Assembly: GCF_001273775.1 (NCBI RefSeq)
Contig: NZ_CP011801.1
Location: 1,900,001 to 1,964,000 of the forward strand
From: Nitrospira moscoviensis
GTDB taxonomy: Bacteria; Nitrospirota; Nitrospiria; Nitrospirales; Nitrospiraceae
Length of the DNA stretch: 64,000 nucleotides
Direction of reading: 5' to 3'
In this document: piece by piece, positions 48,042 to 57,946 of the stretch
Layout of the letters: each line of letters begins with the position of its first letter
Position numbering within the stretch: position 1 is the first letter of the stretch
Notes under the pieces: model-generated
Told to the model about the DNA's origin: nothing
Database searches by the model: none
What the model saw: the letters and a program-made list of their open reading frames with translations, nothing else
Made by a program: the position numbers and the translations under genes

Positions 48042-50468
48042 CTAGACTCCCGCCATCGCCTCCTGTTCGATAAAAGCCGGCGCGCCGTCCCGCAGCACGA
48101 CCTTAACCTTCCGACTCTCTTTGAAGCGGCCCCGGATCAGCTCGTCCGACAACGGATCGCCGATCGCGCGCTGGATCGTCCGGCGCATCGGCCGCGCGCC
48201 GTACAGCGGCTCGTAGCCCTCTTTGATGAGCCACTGCTTCACTTCGTCGTCGACCTCGATCTCGATCCCCTTTTCCAACAGGCGGAGGTTCAGCTCGCGG
48301 ATGAGGATATCCAGGATGCTGTAGAGCTGTTCCTTCTCTAATTGGTGGAAGATCACGATCTCGTCGATGCGGTTCAGGAATTCAGGGCTGAACGACTTCC
48401 GCAACTCGCCCAACACCTCTTCCTTCTTCCGGCGCGCCGCCTCCCCTTCCGTGCTCTGGAAGCCGAGCGAGACGCCTTTCTGAATCATCTTGGTCCCGAT
48501 GTTGGACGTCATGATGACGACCGTGTTCTTGAAGTCCACTTTCCGGCCGAGGCTGTCGGTCAACACGCCGTCGTCCAGCACTTGGAGTAACACGTTGAAC
48601 ACGTCCGGGTGCGCCTTTTCGATTTCGTCGAACAGGACGACCGAATAGGGACGCCGCCGAACTTTTTCCGTCAACTGGCCGCCTTCTTCATAGCCCACAT
48701 AGCCCGGAGGAGCTCCGAAGAGCCTCGAGCTGGTGAACTTCTCCTGATACTCGGACATGTCGACCCGGATCAGGGCGTCTTCGCTGTTGAAGAGGAATTC
48801 CGCCAACGTGCGGGCCAATTCCGTCTTGCCGACGCCGGTGGGGCCCAGGAATATAAAGGACCCGATCGGTTTTCTGGTCTCTTTCAACCCCGCGCGCGAC
48901 CGGCGGATCGCCCGGCAGACTGCCGAGATGGCCTCGTTCTGGCCGATGACGCGCTTGTGGAGGAACTCCTCCATACGGAGCAGCTTGTTGGACTCTTCCT
49001 CTTCGAGCTTGAACAGCGGAATGCCGGTCATCTTGGAGACGACGTAGGCCACGTCTTCTTTGCCGATCACCGGCTTGTTCTTCTCCTGGTTCTTTTTCCA
49101 TTCCCGCTTGGATTCGTCGAGCAGCTTCCGCAGCCGTTCTTCTTCTTCCCGATGGCGCACGGCTTCTTCGAAGTTCTGCATCGAGATGGACAGCTCCTTC
49201 TCGCGCGACACCTTCTTCAGCTCCTGCTCCATGGCCTTCAACTCGGAGGGCAGCGCATAGGTCTGCAGCTTGGCGCGCGAGCCGGTCTCGTCGATCAAGT
49301 CGATCGCCTTGTCCGGTAGGAACCGATCGGTGATATAGCGGTCGGACAGCTTCACGGCTTCGACGATCGCCTCTTCGGTGATTTCGACGCCATGGTGCTC
49401 TTCATAGCGGTCCCGCAGACCCTGGATGATCTGCACGGTCTCATCGATGTTCGGTGGCTGCACATGGATGGGTTGGAAGCGTCGCTTCAGCGCCCCGTCC
49501 TTTTCGATGTGCTTGCGGTATTCATCCAAGGTGGTGGCGCCGATGCACTGGATCTCGCCGCGCGAGAGGGCGGGCTTCAACATGTTGGACGCGTCGATCG
49601 ATCCTTCCGCCGCGCCGGCGCCCACGAGCGTATGCAACTCGTCGATGAAGATGATGATGTTGCCCGCTTGGACGATCTCCTTCATCACGACTTTCAGCCG
49701 TTCTTCGAATTGTCCCCGGTACTTCGTGCCGGCGACGAGCGAACCGAGATCCAACGCGATGACTCGCCTCGAGAGCAGATTGTCGGGCACTTCCGATTGG
49801 ACGATCCGCTGCGCCAACCCTTCGACGATCGCCGTCTTGCCCACTCCGGATTCGCCGATCAGCACGGGATTGTTCTTCGTTCTGCGGCTGAGGATCTGGA
49901 GAACCCGTTCGATTTCGTCGGCGCGGCCGATGACGGGATCGAGCTGACCTTCCTGCGCCAGCTGGGTCAGATCGCGGCCGAATTCATCGAGGGCCGGCGT
50001 GTTGCTCTTGCGATCGCGCTCGCGCGGAGCGGACTTTCTCAGGAATGTCACGGTCAACTGGCGGGCGGTCAAAAGATTCGCGCCGAGGCTCCGAAGAATC
50101 TTGCCGCCGATGCCCTCCTCTTCCCGCAGCAGGCCGAGGAGGAGGTGCTCGCTGCCGATATGGTTATGGCCGAGAAGGCGCGCTTCCTCGACGCCATACT
50201 CGATGACTTTCTTCACCCGGGGGCTGAACGGGATTTCTCCGAACGTCATCGTCGTGCCGCCGCCGGGCAGGTTGCGCTCGATCTCCAGTCTGATCTGTTC
50301 CGTCGAAAGCCCCATTTTTTTGAGGATCATGAGGGCGATGCCGTCGGACTCACGGAGGATGGCCAAGACGAGGTGTTCCGTCCCCAGATAGTCGTTCTGG
50401 TGCCGTTCAGCCTCCTCGCGCGCGAGGATGATGATCTTTCGACCCTTGTCCGTGAATCGTTCGAACAT
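48042..50468 (-). CDS. clpC: Clp protease ATPase subunit ClpC
   Basis: 808 residues. AAA+ unfoldase that feeds ClpP. N-terminal Clp_N double repeat ([39 protein letters not shown]), first AAA+ module with GESGVGKTA, a middle domain carrying a UVR motif ([18 protein letters not shown]), second AAA+ module with GPTGVGKTE, and a C-terminal D2-small domain. The UVR motif and length mark ClpC rather than ClpA or ClpB. It has its own promoter and terminator. Confidence 0.97.
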   Translation of the reverse strand: MFERFTDKGRKIIILAREEAERHQNDYLGTEHLVLAILRESDGIALMILKKMGLSTEQIRLEIERNLPGGGTTMTFGEIPFSPRVKKVIEYGVEEARLLGHNHIGSEHLLLGLLREEEGIGGKILRSLGANLLTARQLTVTFLRKSAPRERDRKSNTPALDEFGRDLTQLAQEGQLDPVIGRADEIERVLQILSRRTKNNPVLIGESGVGKTAIVEGLAQRIVQSEVPDNLLSRRVIALDLGSLVAGTKYRGQFEERLKVVMKEIVQAGNIIIFIDELHTLVGAGAAEGSIDASNMLKPALSRGEIQCIGATTLDEYRKHIEKDGALKRRFQPIHVQPPNIDETVQIIQGLRDRYEEHHGVEITEEAIVEAVKLSDRYITDRFLPDKAIDLIDETGSRAKLQTYALPSELKAMEQELKKVSREKELSISMQNFEEAVRHREEEERLRKLLDESKREWKKNQEKNKPVIGKEDVAYVVSKMTGIPLFKLEEEESNKLLRMEEFLHKRVIGQNEAISAVCRAIRRSRAGLKETRKPIGSFIFLGPTGVGKTELARTLAEFLFNSEDALIRVDMSEYQEKFTSSRLFGAPPGYVGYEEGGQLTEKVRRRPYSVVLFDEIEKAHPDVFNVLLQVLDDGVLTDSLGRKVDFKNTVVIMTSNIGTKMIQKGVSLGFQSTEGEAARRKKEEVLGELRKSFSPEFLNRIDEIVIFHQLEKEQLYSILDILIRELNLRLLEKGIEIEVDDEVKQWLIKEGYEPLYGARPMRRTIQRAIGDPLSDELIRGRFKESRKVKVVLRDGAPAFIEQEAMAGV

Positions 50469-50537
50469 CCTGCCTCCTTCTGGATTGGCTGCTGTGATGG
50501 ATGCGTTCGAGCAAAACCCGCTGAAAAACTTGGCCTA

Positions 50538-50566
50538 ATTCTAACTAGAGCATTTGCGAGTGTCAA
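50538..50566 (-). promoter_or_regulatory. Promoter of clpC
   Basis: Perfect TTGACA (50561-50566, minus strand) and TAGAAT (50538-50543) with a 17-base spacer, 69 bases before the clpC start. Five of six -10 bases match consensus. No CtsR- or CIRCE-type operator seen. Confidence 0.75.
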
Positions 50567-50655
50567 GGTTGCGCCGAAAAGACACGGCGCCGAATCGCCT
50601 GCCCGGCGGCGGACATTTTCTCCTTACGCACTCGCCAGGATGGCGCCCCGCTTCG

Positions 50656-50683
50656 TTGACAGAAAAAGAACGGTCCCTATACA
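50656..50683 (+). promoter_or_regulatory. Promoter of nadK
   Basis: TTGACA (50656-50661) and TATACA (50678-50683) with a 16-base spacer, 31 bases before the nadK start at 50715. Divergent from the clpC promoter. Confidence 0.6.
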
Positions 50684-50714
50684 ATCCCGCACCTTTTGAC
50701 CGGCGTTGATCGCG

Positions 50715-51575
50715 ATGAAAAGCAAGAGCATCGGCATTCTTACCAAGCCGAAATTCCCCGAAGTCAAAACGACGCTGCACGCGGTCGTCTCCTGGCTGCG
50801 GGAGCGCCGCATCGACGTGATTCTTGATCACACGTCGGCGACGCTGCTCGGCGAGCCGGGCGGGCTGCAGAAAACGCAGTTGGCCGGCAAGGCGGACGTG
50901 CTGCTGGTGCTGGGCGGAGACGGGACGATGCTCAACGCGGCGCGATTGGCCGGCGAACGCGGCATTCCGATTCTCGGCGTCAACATGGGCGGGCTCGGCT
51001 TTTTGACGGAAGTCCGACTGGAGCATCTCTATCCGTCGCTCGACCGGGTCTTCGCGAACGAGTTCGTGCTCGATGAACGGCTGATGCTCAGGACGCACGT
51101 GCACCGGCACGGCGAAACCGTCGCGCACGGCGTGGTGCTGAACGACGTCGTCATCAGCAAGGGCACGTTGGCGCGCATGATCGAACTGAAGATCGCCATC
51201 CAGGGACGGTTCGTGACGAACCTGCGCGGCGACGGCCTCATCGTCAGCACGCCGACCGGCTCGACGGCCTACTCGCTCTCGGCCGGCGGGCCGATCGTCA
51301 ATCCGGCGGTGCAGGCGTTGATGCTCACGCCGATCTGCCCGCACACGCTGACCCATCGGCCGTTGATTGTGCCGGGCAATGTCGAGATCGAAGTCACGCT
51401 GACCAGCCGGGATGACGGAGCCATGGCGACGCTCGACGGTCAGGTGGGGATCGCCATGAGCCAGGGCGACACGACGGTCATTTCCGCGTCCGAGCATCGG
51501 ACGCGACTGATCCGCTTTCCCGAGAGCGACTATTATGATGTGCTCCGCGAAAAACTGAAGTGGGGCGACGGGTGA
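50715..51575 (+). CDS. nadK: NAD kinase
   Basis: 286 residues from ATG 50715 (MKSKSIGILTKPK); a TTG at 50706 is upstream. Phosphorylates NAD+ to NADP+. The GGDGT motif (VLGGDGTML), the NxGxLGFLTE strand (NMGGLGFLTE) and STPTGSTAYSLSAGGPIV are diagnostic. It precedes a convergent ferredoxin-NADP+ reductase-like gene, which uses the product. Confidence 0.96.
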   Translation: MKSKSIGILTKPKFPEVKTTLHAVVSWLRERRIDVILDHTSATLLGEPGGLQKTQLAGKADVLLVLGGDGTMLNAARLAGERGIPILGVNMGGLGFLTEVRLEHLYPSLDRVFANEFVLDERLMLRTHVHRHGETVAHGVVLNDVVISKGTLARMIELKIAIQGRFVTNLRGDGLIVSTPTGSTAYSLSAGGPIVNPAVQALMLTPICPHTLTHRPLIVPGNVEIEVTLTSRDDGAMATLDGQVGIAMSQGDTTVISASEHRTRLIRFPESDYYDVLREKLKWGDG

Positions 51576-51594
51576 CGCGAAGGGGATTGGCCCG

Positions 51595-52947
51595 TCAGAC
51601 TTTCTGCCGCTCGATCAACGCGATCATCTCCTGATTCGTCACGTACTTGAACTCGCCGATGGCGTCCGTCGTTCCCTTGTGCACCTTTTCCGCTTCCTCC
51701 AAAATGCGGAGCTCTTTGACGGTGACCGGCCGGCTTTTCTTCTGTTTGAGCGTGGCGAGAAGCTTATCGAGCACCACCTTCGGTTCCGCACCGGCCGGCT
51801 TGCCGGCCAGATAGCGGCTCACGACTTCGGCGCACCAATCGCCGTCGCGCTTTGCTACGCCGACCAGCCCTTCGCTGGCTTTCCTCGCCCACCCGGCGAG
51901 AAAGACGCCCTCGACGACTCTGCCGGTCGCTTCATCATAGGCTTGAAAGAGCGCGTCGTCGGGGTCGTTGCCGGTCTTGTTGGGGTTGGTGACGAAGACG
52001 CCGCCTTTGTAGGGCAGCCCGACCGTTTCATCGACCTTGTCGCCGACGGCGAAGACCACGCTGTCACAGGGAAACTCATAGTACTGTCTGAGCCCGACGG
52101 CGGCGGTATCCTCCCCTTTGGTCTCCAACTTGTTGTCTTCCATCTCGAGCGCGCGCACCCGGTTATTGCCGTCGACGAGGATTCTCTTGGGCGAAGCCAG
52201 GAAGCGGAAGCCCATCTTCGTCTCGCTTACCTTAGGCTCGCACTTGGTGAATTCGTCGACCAGCCCCTTGTAGATCTCATCCGGGTTCTGGCCGACCGCA
52301 ATCAGGCGATCTTTGATCCGGGCAAACTCGGCCTTGATGCCGTCCAGATCCATATTGGCGCAGACCGCCCGGATCTCTTTCGGGTTGTATTTCCGTTCGG
52401 CCGGTCCGCGCCGTACGATGGCGGTCACCCGGTCGACCTTCTTATACCGCGTCAACCAGTGCGCGATATCGACCATGACGTCGCCCGCACCGATCACGGC
52501 GACGTGTTTCCCCATGTCGAAGGGGCGGTCGCCGAAGCCCGGTAGGCGGCAATAGTGATAGACCACGTCTTTCGCGTGGAAGACGCCCTTGGCGCTGTCC
52601 CCTTCCACGCCGATGGCTTTGGTGCCCTGCGCGCCGATCGCGAACACGACGGCGCTAGCGCCGAGTTCCCGGACTTCGTCAACGGTGAGATCCTTGCCGT
52701 TCCCGATCGAGACATTCCCAAAGTAATGGACGTTCGGCCGTTCGAGCAACTCCCAGTATTGCTTCTTCAACCCGCCGCGCAGCTTCAGCTTGCTCGGAAA
52801 GATCCCGTATTCCGCCAACCCGCCGAACTTGATGTCCCGATTCAGGATGATCACTTCGTGGCCTGCTTCCGCCAATGATCCCGCCGCGGCCAGACCGGCC
52901 GGTCCGGCACCAGCCACAATAATGACATGGGGTTTCTGTGCGCTCAT
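51595..52947 (-). CDS. FAD/NADP-binding oxidoreductase, ferredoxin-NADP+ reductase (FprA/adrenodoxin reductase) like
   Basis: 450 residues. Two Rossmann motifs: FAD site VAGAGPAGLAAAGSLAEAGH at the start and NAD(P) site VIGAGDVMVDIAHWL near residue 155; late FAD contact VFLAGWARKASEGLVG. The GVFHAKDVVYHY and arrangement fit the adrenodoxin-reductase/FprA type rather than thioredoxin reductase. A C-terminal extension of about 70 charged residues (LLATLKQKKSRP) is unusual. It probably moves electrons between NADPH and a ferredoxin. The glutamate synthase small-subunit family is a weaker alternative. Confidence 0.75.
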   Translation of the reverse strand: MSAQKPHVIIVAGAGPAGLAAAGSLAEAGHEVIILNRDIKFGGLAEYGIFPSKLKLRGGLKKQYWELLERPNVHYFGNVSIGNGKDLTVDEVRELGASAVVFAIGAQGTKAIGVEGDSAKGVFHAKDVVYHYCRLPGFGDRPFDMGKHVAVIGAGDVMVDIAHWLTRYKKVDRVTAIVRRGPAERKYNPKEIRAVCANMDLDGIKAEFARIKDRLIAVGQNPDEIYKGLVDEFTKCEPKVSETKMGFRFLASPKRILVDGNNRVRALEMEDNKLETKGEDTAAVGLRQYYEFPCDSVVFAVGDKVDETVGLPYKGGVFVTNPNKTGNDPDDALFQAYDEATGRVVEGVFLAGWARKASEGLVGVAKRDGDWCAEVVSRYLAGKPAGAEPKVVLDKLLATLKQKKSRPVTVKELRILEEAEKVHKGTTDAIGEFKYVTNQEMIALIERQKV

Positions 52948-53063
52948 TCGTTTTCCCTGGGAGAAGTGAGTAGAGGGTGTCTAGAACCTCAACAATGGCG
53001 CGGACTTTAGCATAGCCGCCGAGAGACTGTCAAAAAGAACCGTCGGCCCGCGAGACGCCTTCC

Positions 53064-54521
53064 CTATCCCCCCGCGCTGCCGACCGGACCGCCCGGTTCG
53101 GTCATGCGCCAGGGATCGAGCAGTTCGGCGAGGCGCTTTTCGGGCAGCACCTTTTGCTCGCGCGCCACCTGGCGCACGGTCTTGCCGGACTTGTACGCCT
53201 CTTTCGCCAGCTTGGCCGCGGCCTCATAGCCGATTTCCGGCGCAAGCGCCGTGCACATCGCGAGGCTCTCTTCGATCAGGCTCTTGCAGCGCTCTTCGTT
53301 GGCTTTGATCCCTTCGATGCACTTGGCGGCGAAGTTGTTGGAGGCCGCGGCCAGTAACTCGATCGATTGCAGCAGATTGTACGCCATGACCGGCAGCATG
53401 ACGATCAGCTCGAAGTTCGCGGCCTGCCCGCCGACCGTCACGGTGACGTCGTTGCCGATGACCTGCGCGCACACCATCGTGACCGATTCGGCGATGACGG
53501 GATTCACTTTGCCGGGCATGATGGACGAGCCCGGCTGTGTCTCGGGCAGATTGATCTCGCCCAGGCCGCACCGCGGCCCGGACCCGAGCCAGCGGATGTC
53601 GTTGGCGATCTTGGTGAGGCTCACGGCCAGGGTCCGCAACTCGCCGCTCGCTTCGACCAGCGAGTCCTGCGCGGATTGCGCTTCGAAATGGTTCGCCGCC
53701 TCTTTGAACGGACAGCCGGTCTCCTTGGAGATGATCGCCATCACTTTGCGCGCGAACTGCGGGTGACAATTGAGACCGGTCCCCACGGCGGTGCCGCCCA
53801 GCGCCACCTCGCTCAGCGCTTCCTGCGCGCGCCTCATGCGTGCGATGCCCAATTCGATCTGGCGCGCGTAGCCGCCGAACTCCTGGCCGAGCCGGACCGG
53901 CGTGGCGTCCTGCAAATGGGTGCGGCCGATCTTGACGATCTTGTCGAACTCGCGGGCCTTCTTCGCGAGCGCCTTCTGTAGACGGGTCAATGACGGGATC
54001 AGCTGTCGCTGAATCGTTTCGGACGCGGCGATGTGAATGGCGGTCGGAATGACGTCGTTGCTGGATTGGCCCAGGTTGACATGATCGTTCGGATGCACGA
54101 GCTTGCTGCCCCGCGCGCCGCCCAGCAGCTCGGTGGCGCGGTTGGAGATGACTTCGTTCGTGTTCATGTTGGTGGAGGTGCCGGAGCCGGTTTGAAAGAT
54201 ATCGACCGGAAACTCTCCGTCGAGCGTCCCCTCCACGACTTCGGTCGCCGCCTGTTTGATCGCATCGGCCTGGCGTTTCTCCAAGAGGCCGAGCGACTGA
54301 TTCACCGACGCGGCGGCGCGTTTGATCAATCCCATGGCGCGGATCACGGAGCGCGGCATGCGCAATGGGCTGATCGGAAAATTTTCGATGGCCCGGGCGG
54401 TTTGGACGCCGTAATAGGCTTCGGCCGGGACGGCCAACTCGCCCATCGTGTCGCGTTCGATGCGCGTCGCTCCGCCCGGCTTGCCGGCGGGCGAGGGCCT
54501 GACCACTGAACCGTTCTTCAT
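53064..54521 (-). CDS. fumC: Class II fumarate hydratase
   Basis: 485 residues from ATG 54521; the frame stays open to about 55043 but that extension is out-of-frame Hsp20 DNA, not protein. Interconverts fumarate and malate. Motifs: IERDTMGELAVPAEAYYGVQT, FQTGSGTSTNMN, HPNDHVNLGQSSND, GRTHLQDATPV and the superfamily signature GSSIMPGKVNP. Together with gltA and malic enzyme it forms part of the central carbon gene set here. Confidence 0.96.
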   Translation of the reverse strand: MKNGSVVRPSPAGKPGGATRIERDTMGELAVPAEAYYGVQTARAIENFPISPLRMPRSVIRAMGLIKRAAASVNQSLGLLEKRQADAIKQAATEVVEGTLDGEFPVDIFQTGSGTSTNMNTNEVISNRATELLGGARGSKLVHPNDHVNLGQSSNDVIPTAIHIAASETIQRQLIPSLTRLQKALAKKAREFDKIVKIGRTHLQDATPVRLGQEFGGYARQIELGIARMRRAQEALSEVALGGTAVGTGLNCHPQFARKVMAIISKETGCPFKEAANHFEAQSAQDSLVEASGELRTLAVSLTKIANDIRWLGSGPRCGLGEINLPETQPGSSIMPGKVNPVIAESVTMVCAQVIGNDVTVTVGGQAANFELIVMLPVMAYNLLQSIELLAAASNNFAAKCIEGIKANEERCKSLIEESLAMCTALAPEIGYEAAAKLAKEAYKSGKTVRQVAREQKVLPEKRLAELLDPWRMTEPGGPVGSAGG

Positions 54522-54649
54522 GCGTGCCGCTCCATCGTAAGGGTTACCGTAAAGTTCGTGCGGATGCGGGCGGCATGATAAACGTTCATGCGCCGCGGAC
54601 ACAAGGGCAGGGTTCGGCGCGGGAGACGGCCGGCCTCGGGAGCGGCGCG

Positions 54650-54682
54650 AAAAAAAGAAAGGCCCGCTCCGCGCGGGCCTTT
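54650..54682 (-). terminator. Rho-independent terminator of hsp20
   Basis: Arms AAAGGCCCGC and GCGGGCCTTT around TCCGC (54658-54682), followed on the minus strand by seven Ts. Located 34 bases beyond the hsp20 stop. Confidence 0.85.
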
Positions 54683-54715
54683 CGTAGGGGACTGCAGGTG
54701 TCGCTGAAGCGGCGT

Positions 54716-55162
54716 TTACGCGACCTTCACTTCGATCGCTTTCGGCTTCACCTTCTCGCTCTTCGGCAGATGCAGGTTCAGCACGCCGTCCTTGTATTCG
54801 GCCTTGACGCCGCCTTCCTCCACCGACTCTGGCAGGGTGAAGCTCCGCACGAAGCTGCCGTAGGACCGCTCCACCCGGTGGAACTTCTTGCCCTTTTCCT
54901 CCTTTTCCTGCCGGCGCTCGCCCTGCAGCGTCAGTACGCCGTTTTCCACCGTCACCTTCACGTCTTCCTTCTTCACTTCCGGAAGCTCCGCCTTGATCAG
55001 ATACTCCCCGTCGGTTTCGCTGATGTCGACGGTCGGTATCCAATCGGCGACCGTGAGATTTTCTTTCCCATTGGTCCGCAACGCGGGCCGGGAGAACACA
55101 CGATTCAATCGATCGGACATTTCTTCGAGCTCACGAAACGGATCCCACCGTACGAGTGTCAT
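54716..55162 (-). CDS. Small heat shock protein, Hsp20 (alpha-crystallin) family
   Basis: 148 residues from ATG 55162, with GGAGGAGG upstream; the open frame continues past this start but without homology. N-terminal MTLVRWDPFRELEEM, then the alpha-crystallin domain (VDISETDGEYLIKAELPEVKK, GVLTLQGERRQEKEEK, SFVRSFTLPE) with the GVLNLHLPK ending. ATP-independent holdase. Own terminator; a weak TTGACT site lies upstream near 55260, and no CIRCE element was seen. Confidence 0.94.
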   Translation of the reverse strand: MTLVRWDPFRELEEMSDRLNRVFSRPALRTNGKENLTVADWIPTVDISETDGEYLIKAELPEVKKEDVKVTVENGVLTLQGERRQEKEEKGKKFHRVERSYGSFVRSFTLPESVEEGGVKAEYKDGVLNLHLPKSEKVKPKAIEVKVA

Positions 55163-55283
55163 ACACACCTCCTCCTTCCCCGATGATGCGTATCGTTGAT
55201 TATTGTCCGGAGGCGCTGCGCCAGTCCTGCCGTCTGGAGGGCAGATAAATCGCAGTCCGACCGAGTCAAGGGGGATTGCCGGC

Positions 55284-56417
55284 TCAGCGCTCCGAGAGCG
55301 GGACATACGGCCGGTTGTGCTCGCCGGCGTAAATCTGGTCCGGCCGGAACAGCTTGTTCTCCCGCAACTGTTCGAGCCAGTGGGCGAGCCATCCCGAGAC
55401 GCGCGCCATGGCGAACAGCGGCGTGAAGAGATCCGTGCTGATGCCCATCTTGTCGTAAATGATGCCGGAGTAAAAATCGACATTCGGATAGATCGGCTTG
55501 CCTTTGAGGAGGTCGGCCGCCGCCCGCTCCACTTCCAGCGCCACGTCGTACAAGGGCGAGCTGCCGCATTCCTTGAACAGCCGCTGACAGAGCCCTTGCA
55601 ACACGGTGGCCCGGGGGTCTTTCACTTTGTAGACCCGGTGGCCGAAGCCCATCAGTTTCCGCTTGCTCCCGAGCGCCTGCTCGACGTAGCCGCGTGCCTT
55701 GTCCGCCGTGCCGATCTCCTTCAACATCACGACGACCTCTTCGTTGGCGCCTCCGTGCAACGGACCCTTCAGCGCCCCGATGGACGAGGCGACGACGGTA
55801 TAGGGGTCGGCCAGCGTGGAGGCCGTCACCAAACCCGTGAAGGTCGAGGCGTTCATCGTATGCTCGGCATGCAGAATGAGACAGTCATCGAAAATCTCCG
55901 CCCACAGCGGCAGCGGCGCCGATTCGGTCAGCATGTAAAAGAAATTTTCGCTGAATCCCAACTCGTCGCGCGGCGGAATCGGGTCGTCGCCGTGGCGCAG
56001 ACGCGCCCAGGCGGCCACGATGGTGGGCAGTTTGGCGACCAGCCGGACGGCGGACCAATAGTTATTGTCGATGTCTTTGACGTTGCGCCCGGGATAAAAC
56101 ATGCCGAGCGCCGCCACCGCGGCCTGCAGGGCATCCATTGGATGGCCCTGCTCGGGCAGACACTTGAGCAGATCGATGATCCGGAACTTGATGCGGCGGT
56201 GATGCGTCACGTCGTCGGTCCACCGAACAAACTCGCTCCGGCTCGGGAGGCGGCCGAACAACAATAAATAAGCCGTTTCCAGATAGGACGACTGGGCGCA
56301 CAAGTCTTCGACGCGGATGCCACGATATTCCAGCACCCCGTGTTGGCCGTCCACGTCGCTGATCGACGACGTCGCGGCCGGCACCCCCGCGAGCCCCGGC
56401 ATAAAGTCATGTGGCAT
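55284..56417 (-). CDS. gltA: Citrate synthase
   Basis: 377 residues, the short bacterial/archaeal type. Condenses acetyl-CoA and oxaloacetate. Catalytic features: His in LILHAEHTMNAST, GALKGPLHGGANEEV and MGFGHRVYKVKDPRA, and an Asp in NVDFYSG. Length fits the Gram-positive type of dimeric enzyme without the NADH-binding N-terminal domain. A second ATG five codons in is possible. Confidence 0.95.
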   Translation of the reverse strand: MPHDFMPGLAGVPAATSSISDVDGQHGVLEYRGIRVEDLCAQSSYLETAYLLLFGRLPSRSEFVRWTDDVTHHRRIKFRIIDLLKCLPEQGHPMDALQAAVAALGMFYPGRNVKDIDNNYWSAVRLVAKLPTIVAAWARLRHGDDPIPPRDELGFSENFFYMLTESAPLPLWAEIFDDCLILHAEHTMNASTFTGLVTASTLADPYTVVASSIGALKGPLHGGANEEVVVMLKEIGTADKARGYVEQALGSKRKLMGFGHRVYKVKDPRATVLQGLCQRLFKECGSSPLYDVALEVERAAADLLKGKPIYPNVDFYSGIIYDKMGISTDLFTPLFAMARVSGWLAHWLEQLRENKLFRPDQIYAGEHNRPYVPLSER

Positions 56418-56547
56418 GGCGCACCTCGTCTCCGCTGATGGACCGATCGTCCGCTGGCGTCTACCCTATCATGAACCGGTCGTCATGGGGCATCCTTGAA
56501 AACGATGCGGGCGGATTGGCATACTGCCGGGCAAGTGGAGGAATCCC

Positions 56548-56754
56548 GTGCTGCGAGTCCTGCTCGTGCTGGGTCTGTTGGTGTTGGTGCCCGCCGTCCT
56601 GGTCTTTTGGCGCACCCGTGATCGCGCCGGCATCCACGCTTCTCCTTCGAACATCGTCGGCACGAGCACGCTGAGCCACGGGAGCCCGCCGCCCCGGCCG
56701 GCACGCCATCCGGGTGAAGCGCCTTCCGGCTCGCCTCCAGCGGATGGCAGGTGA
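56548..56754 (+). CDS. Small single-span membrane protein
   Basis: 68 residues from GTG 56548, preceded by GTGGAGGAAT. One strong membrane helix (LRVLLVLGLLVLVPAVLVFW) followed by a Pro/Gly/Ser-rich tail. Unrecognised. Its stop is three bases before the next gene's start, so they look co-translated. Lower confidence because it is short. Confidence 0.45.
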   Translation: MLRVLLVLGLLVLVPAVLVFWRTRDRAGIHASPSNIVGTSTLSHGSPPPRPARHPGEAPSGSPPADGR

Positions 56755-56757
56755 AGG

Positions 56758-57144
56758 ATGAAAGGTGCTGCCGGCCTCGCCCTCTGGGTCCTTGCCGCGG
56801 GGTGCCTTGTCGTTGCGCCCGCCACGGCCGAGGAGGACGTCATAGCCTTTGCCGTCGTCAGCGAGATGCCCAAGGACAAGAGCCGCGTGCCGGCCAAGTT
56901 GGCAATCGATGGCACCGTGATGGATCTCAAGCTGCTGGCCTCCGAGCAGATCCTTGCGAACCCGATCTGGAAAAAACTGGAGATCTGCCACGCGATGAAG
57001 CTGGAAGGCCAAAAATCTCCGGAAGGATTTCGGGTCAGCTCGGTGCGAGTGATCGACGGCGCGATGTTGCCGATGGTGCTGCAGGGCTTTGCCGGAGACT
57101 GTCTGTTGAAGAAAGCGCTGGAAGTGGCGCCGCTGGTGGACTAG
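56758..57144 (+). CDS. Exported protein of unknown function
   Basis: 128 residues. Signal peptide (LALWVLAAGCLVVAPATA-EEDV), with a Cys inside the hydrophobic core. The mature part of about 100 residues is mixed alpha/beta and ends in VAPLVD. Two cysteines late in the chain (EICHAMK and GDCLLKK) could form a disulfide. Convergent with the zinc-ribbon gene; the last four bases overlap. Confidence 0.6.
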   Translation: MKGAAGLALWVLAAGCLVVAPATAEEDVIAFAVVSEMPKDKSRVPAKLAIDGTVMDLKLLASEQILANPIWKKLEICHAMKLEGQKSPEGFRVSSVRVIDGAMLPMVLQGFAGDCLLKKALEVAPLVD

Positions 57145-57506
57145 CGACAATCGGGACAACGGGTCGGTTCCTGATCCGCGTCGCTCTCCTCCCGGGTGAG
57201 CGAAAACAGGACGTCGCACCCGCCGCATCGCCGGATCTCGAAGTAGGGAACGCCCTGCTCGTCGATCTCCGTAGGCAGGAGTAACTCCATCGGATCGTAG
57301 CCGACGATGGCGCCGTCGGAGAACTTCACCAGGGCGATGCGATCGTTGAAGACCTCGAAGGTCGCTTCCTGGCCTTTGCGTTCGAGCAAATGGCCGAGCA
57401 CGAAGACCGGCTGGCCTTTCCGCTTGGTCTTGAGATCTTTGAGGGTATGCTGCGCGGCGGAGGCGCAAGAGAACTGACCGGATGAGCTGGTTCCGACAAG
57501 AGGCAT
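57141..57506 (-). CDS. Protein with C-terminal zinc ribbon
   Basis: 121 residues. The body (about residues 25-90) is beta-rich and begins LKDLKTKRKGQPVFVLGHLLE. The end has CGGCD and CPDC about 22 residues apart, the Cys pairs of a zinc ribbon. I do not recognise the family; nucleic-acid binding is plausible. Start could be a later codon. Confidence 0.6.
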   Translation of the reverse strand: MPLVGTSSSGQFSCASAAQHTLKDLKTKRKGQPVFVLGHLLERKGQEATFEVFNDRIALVKFSDGAIVGYDPMELLLPTEIDEQGVPYFEIRRCGGCDVLFSLTREESDADQEPTRCPDCR

Positions 57507-57590
57507 AAGACACCGGATGCCGCTGATGGGTGTGATCTAACACAGCCCGAAAAAATCCGTCAAGACGAGCGATTGACCAAGGAGCGCGCG

Positions 57591-57941
57591 ATGGCCGACA
57601 TCACGATCTATCAGAAGCCCACCTGTACCACGTGCCGGCAGGCGGTGCAGCTGCTCAAGGAGAGCGGCAAACCGTTCACGGCGATCAATTACTACGAACG
57701 GGCGTTCACCAAGGGACAGCTGAAGAGCCTTTTGAAGAAGGCCGGTCTCTCCCCCCGGGACGTGCTCAGGACCAAAGAAGAAATGTATAAGGAGCTGGGG
57801 TTGGCGAAGAAGGATCTGTCGGACGACGCGCTGCTCGATCTGATGGTCAAGCATCCGGACTTGATCCAGCGCCCCATCGTCGAGAAAGGCGACACCGCGA
57901 TCCTCGCCAGGCCGGCGGACGCGGTGAAGAAGCTTTTATAG
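57591..57941 (+). CDS. ArsC/Spx-family thioredoxin-fold protein
   Basis: 116 residues from ATG 57591, with AAGGAG seven bases upstream. Begins ITIYQKPTCTTCRQAV with a Cys-x2-Cys redox site and ends with the ArsC family's LIQRPIVEKGDTAIL. E. coli ArsC has only the first Cys with three Arg residues; here a CxxC replaces that arrangement, closer to Spx/YffB-like members, so arsenate reductase activity should not be assumed. Confidence 0.85.
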   Translation: MADITIYQKPTCTTCRQAVQLLKESGKPFTAINYYERAFTKGQLKSLLKKAGLSPRDVLRTKEEMYKELGLAKKDLSDDALLDLMVKHPDLIQRPIVEKGDTAILARPADAVKKLL

Positions 57942-57946
57942 AGGTC

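Noticed and set aside
54522..55043. Extension of fumC to 659 residues
   Set aside because: The extra codons read hsp20 out of frame and cross its terminator; the FumC family begins near 54521.
54716..55283. CIRCE element or sigma-32 promoter for hsp20
   Set aside because: No TTAGCACTC-N9-GAGTGCTAA dyad and no CTTGAA/CCCCAT pair; only a weak TTGACT near 55260.
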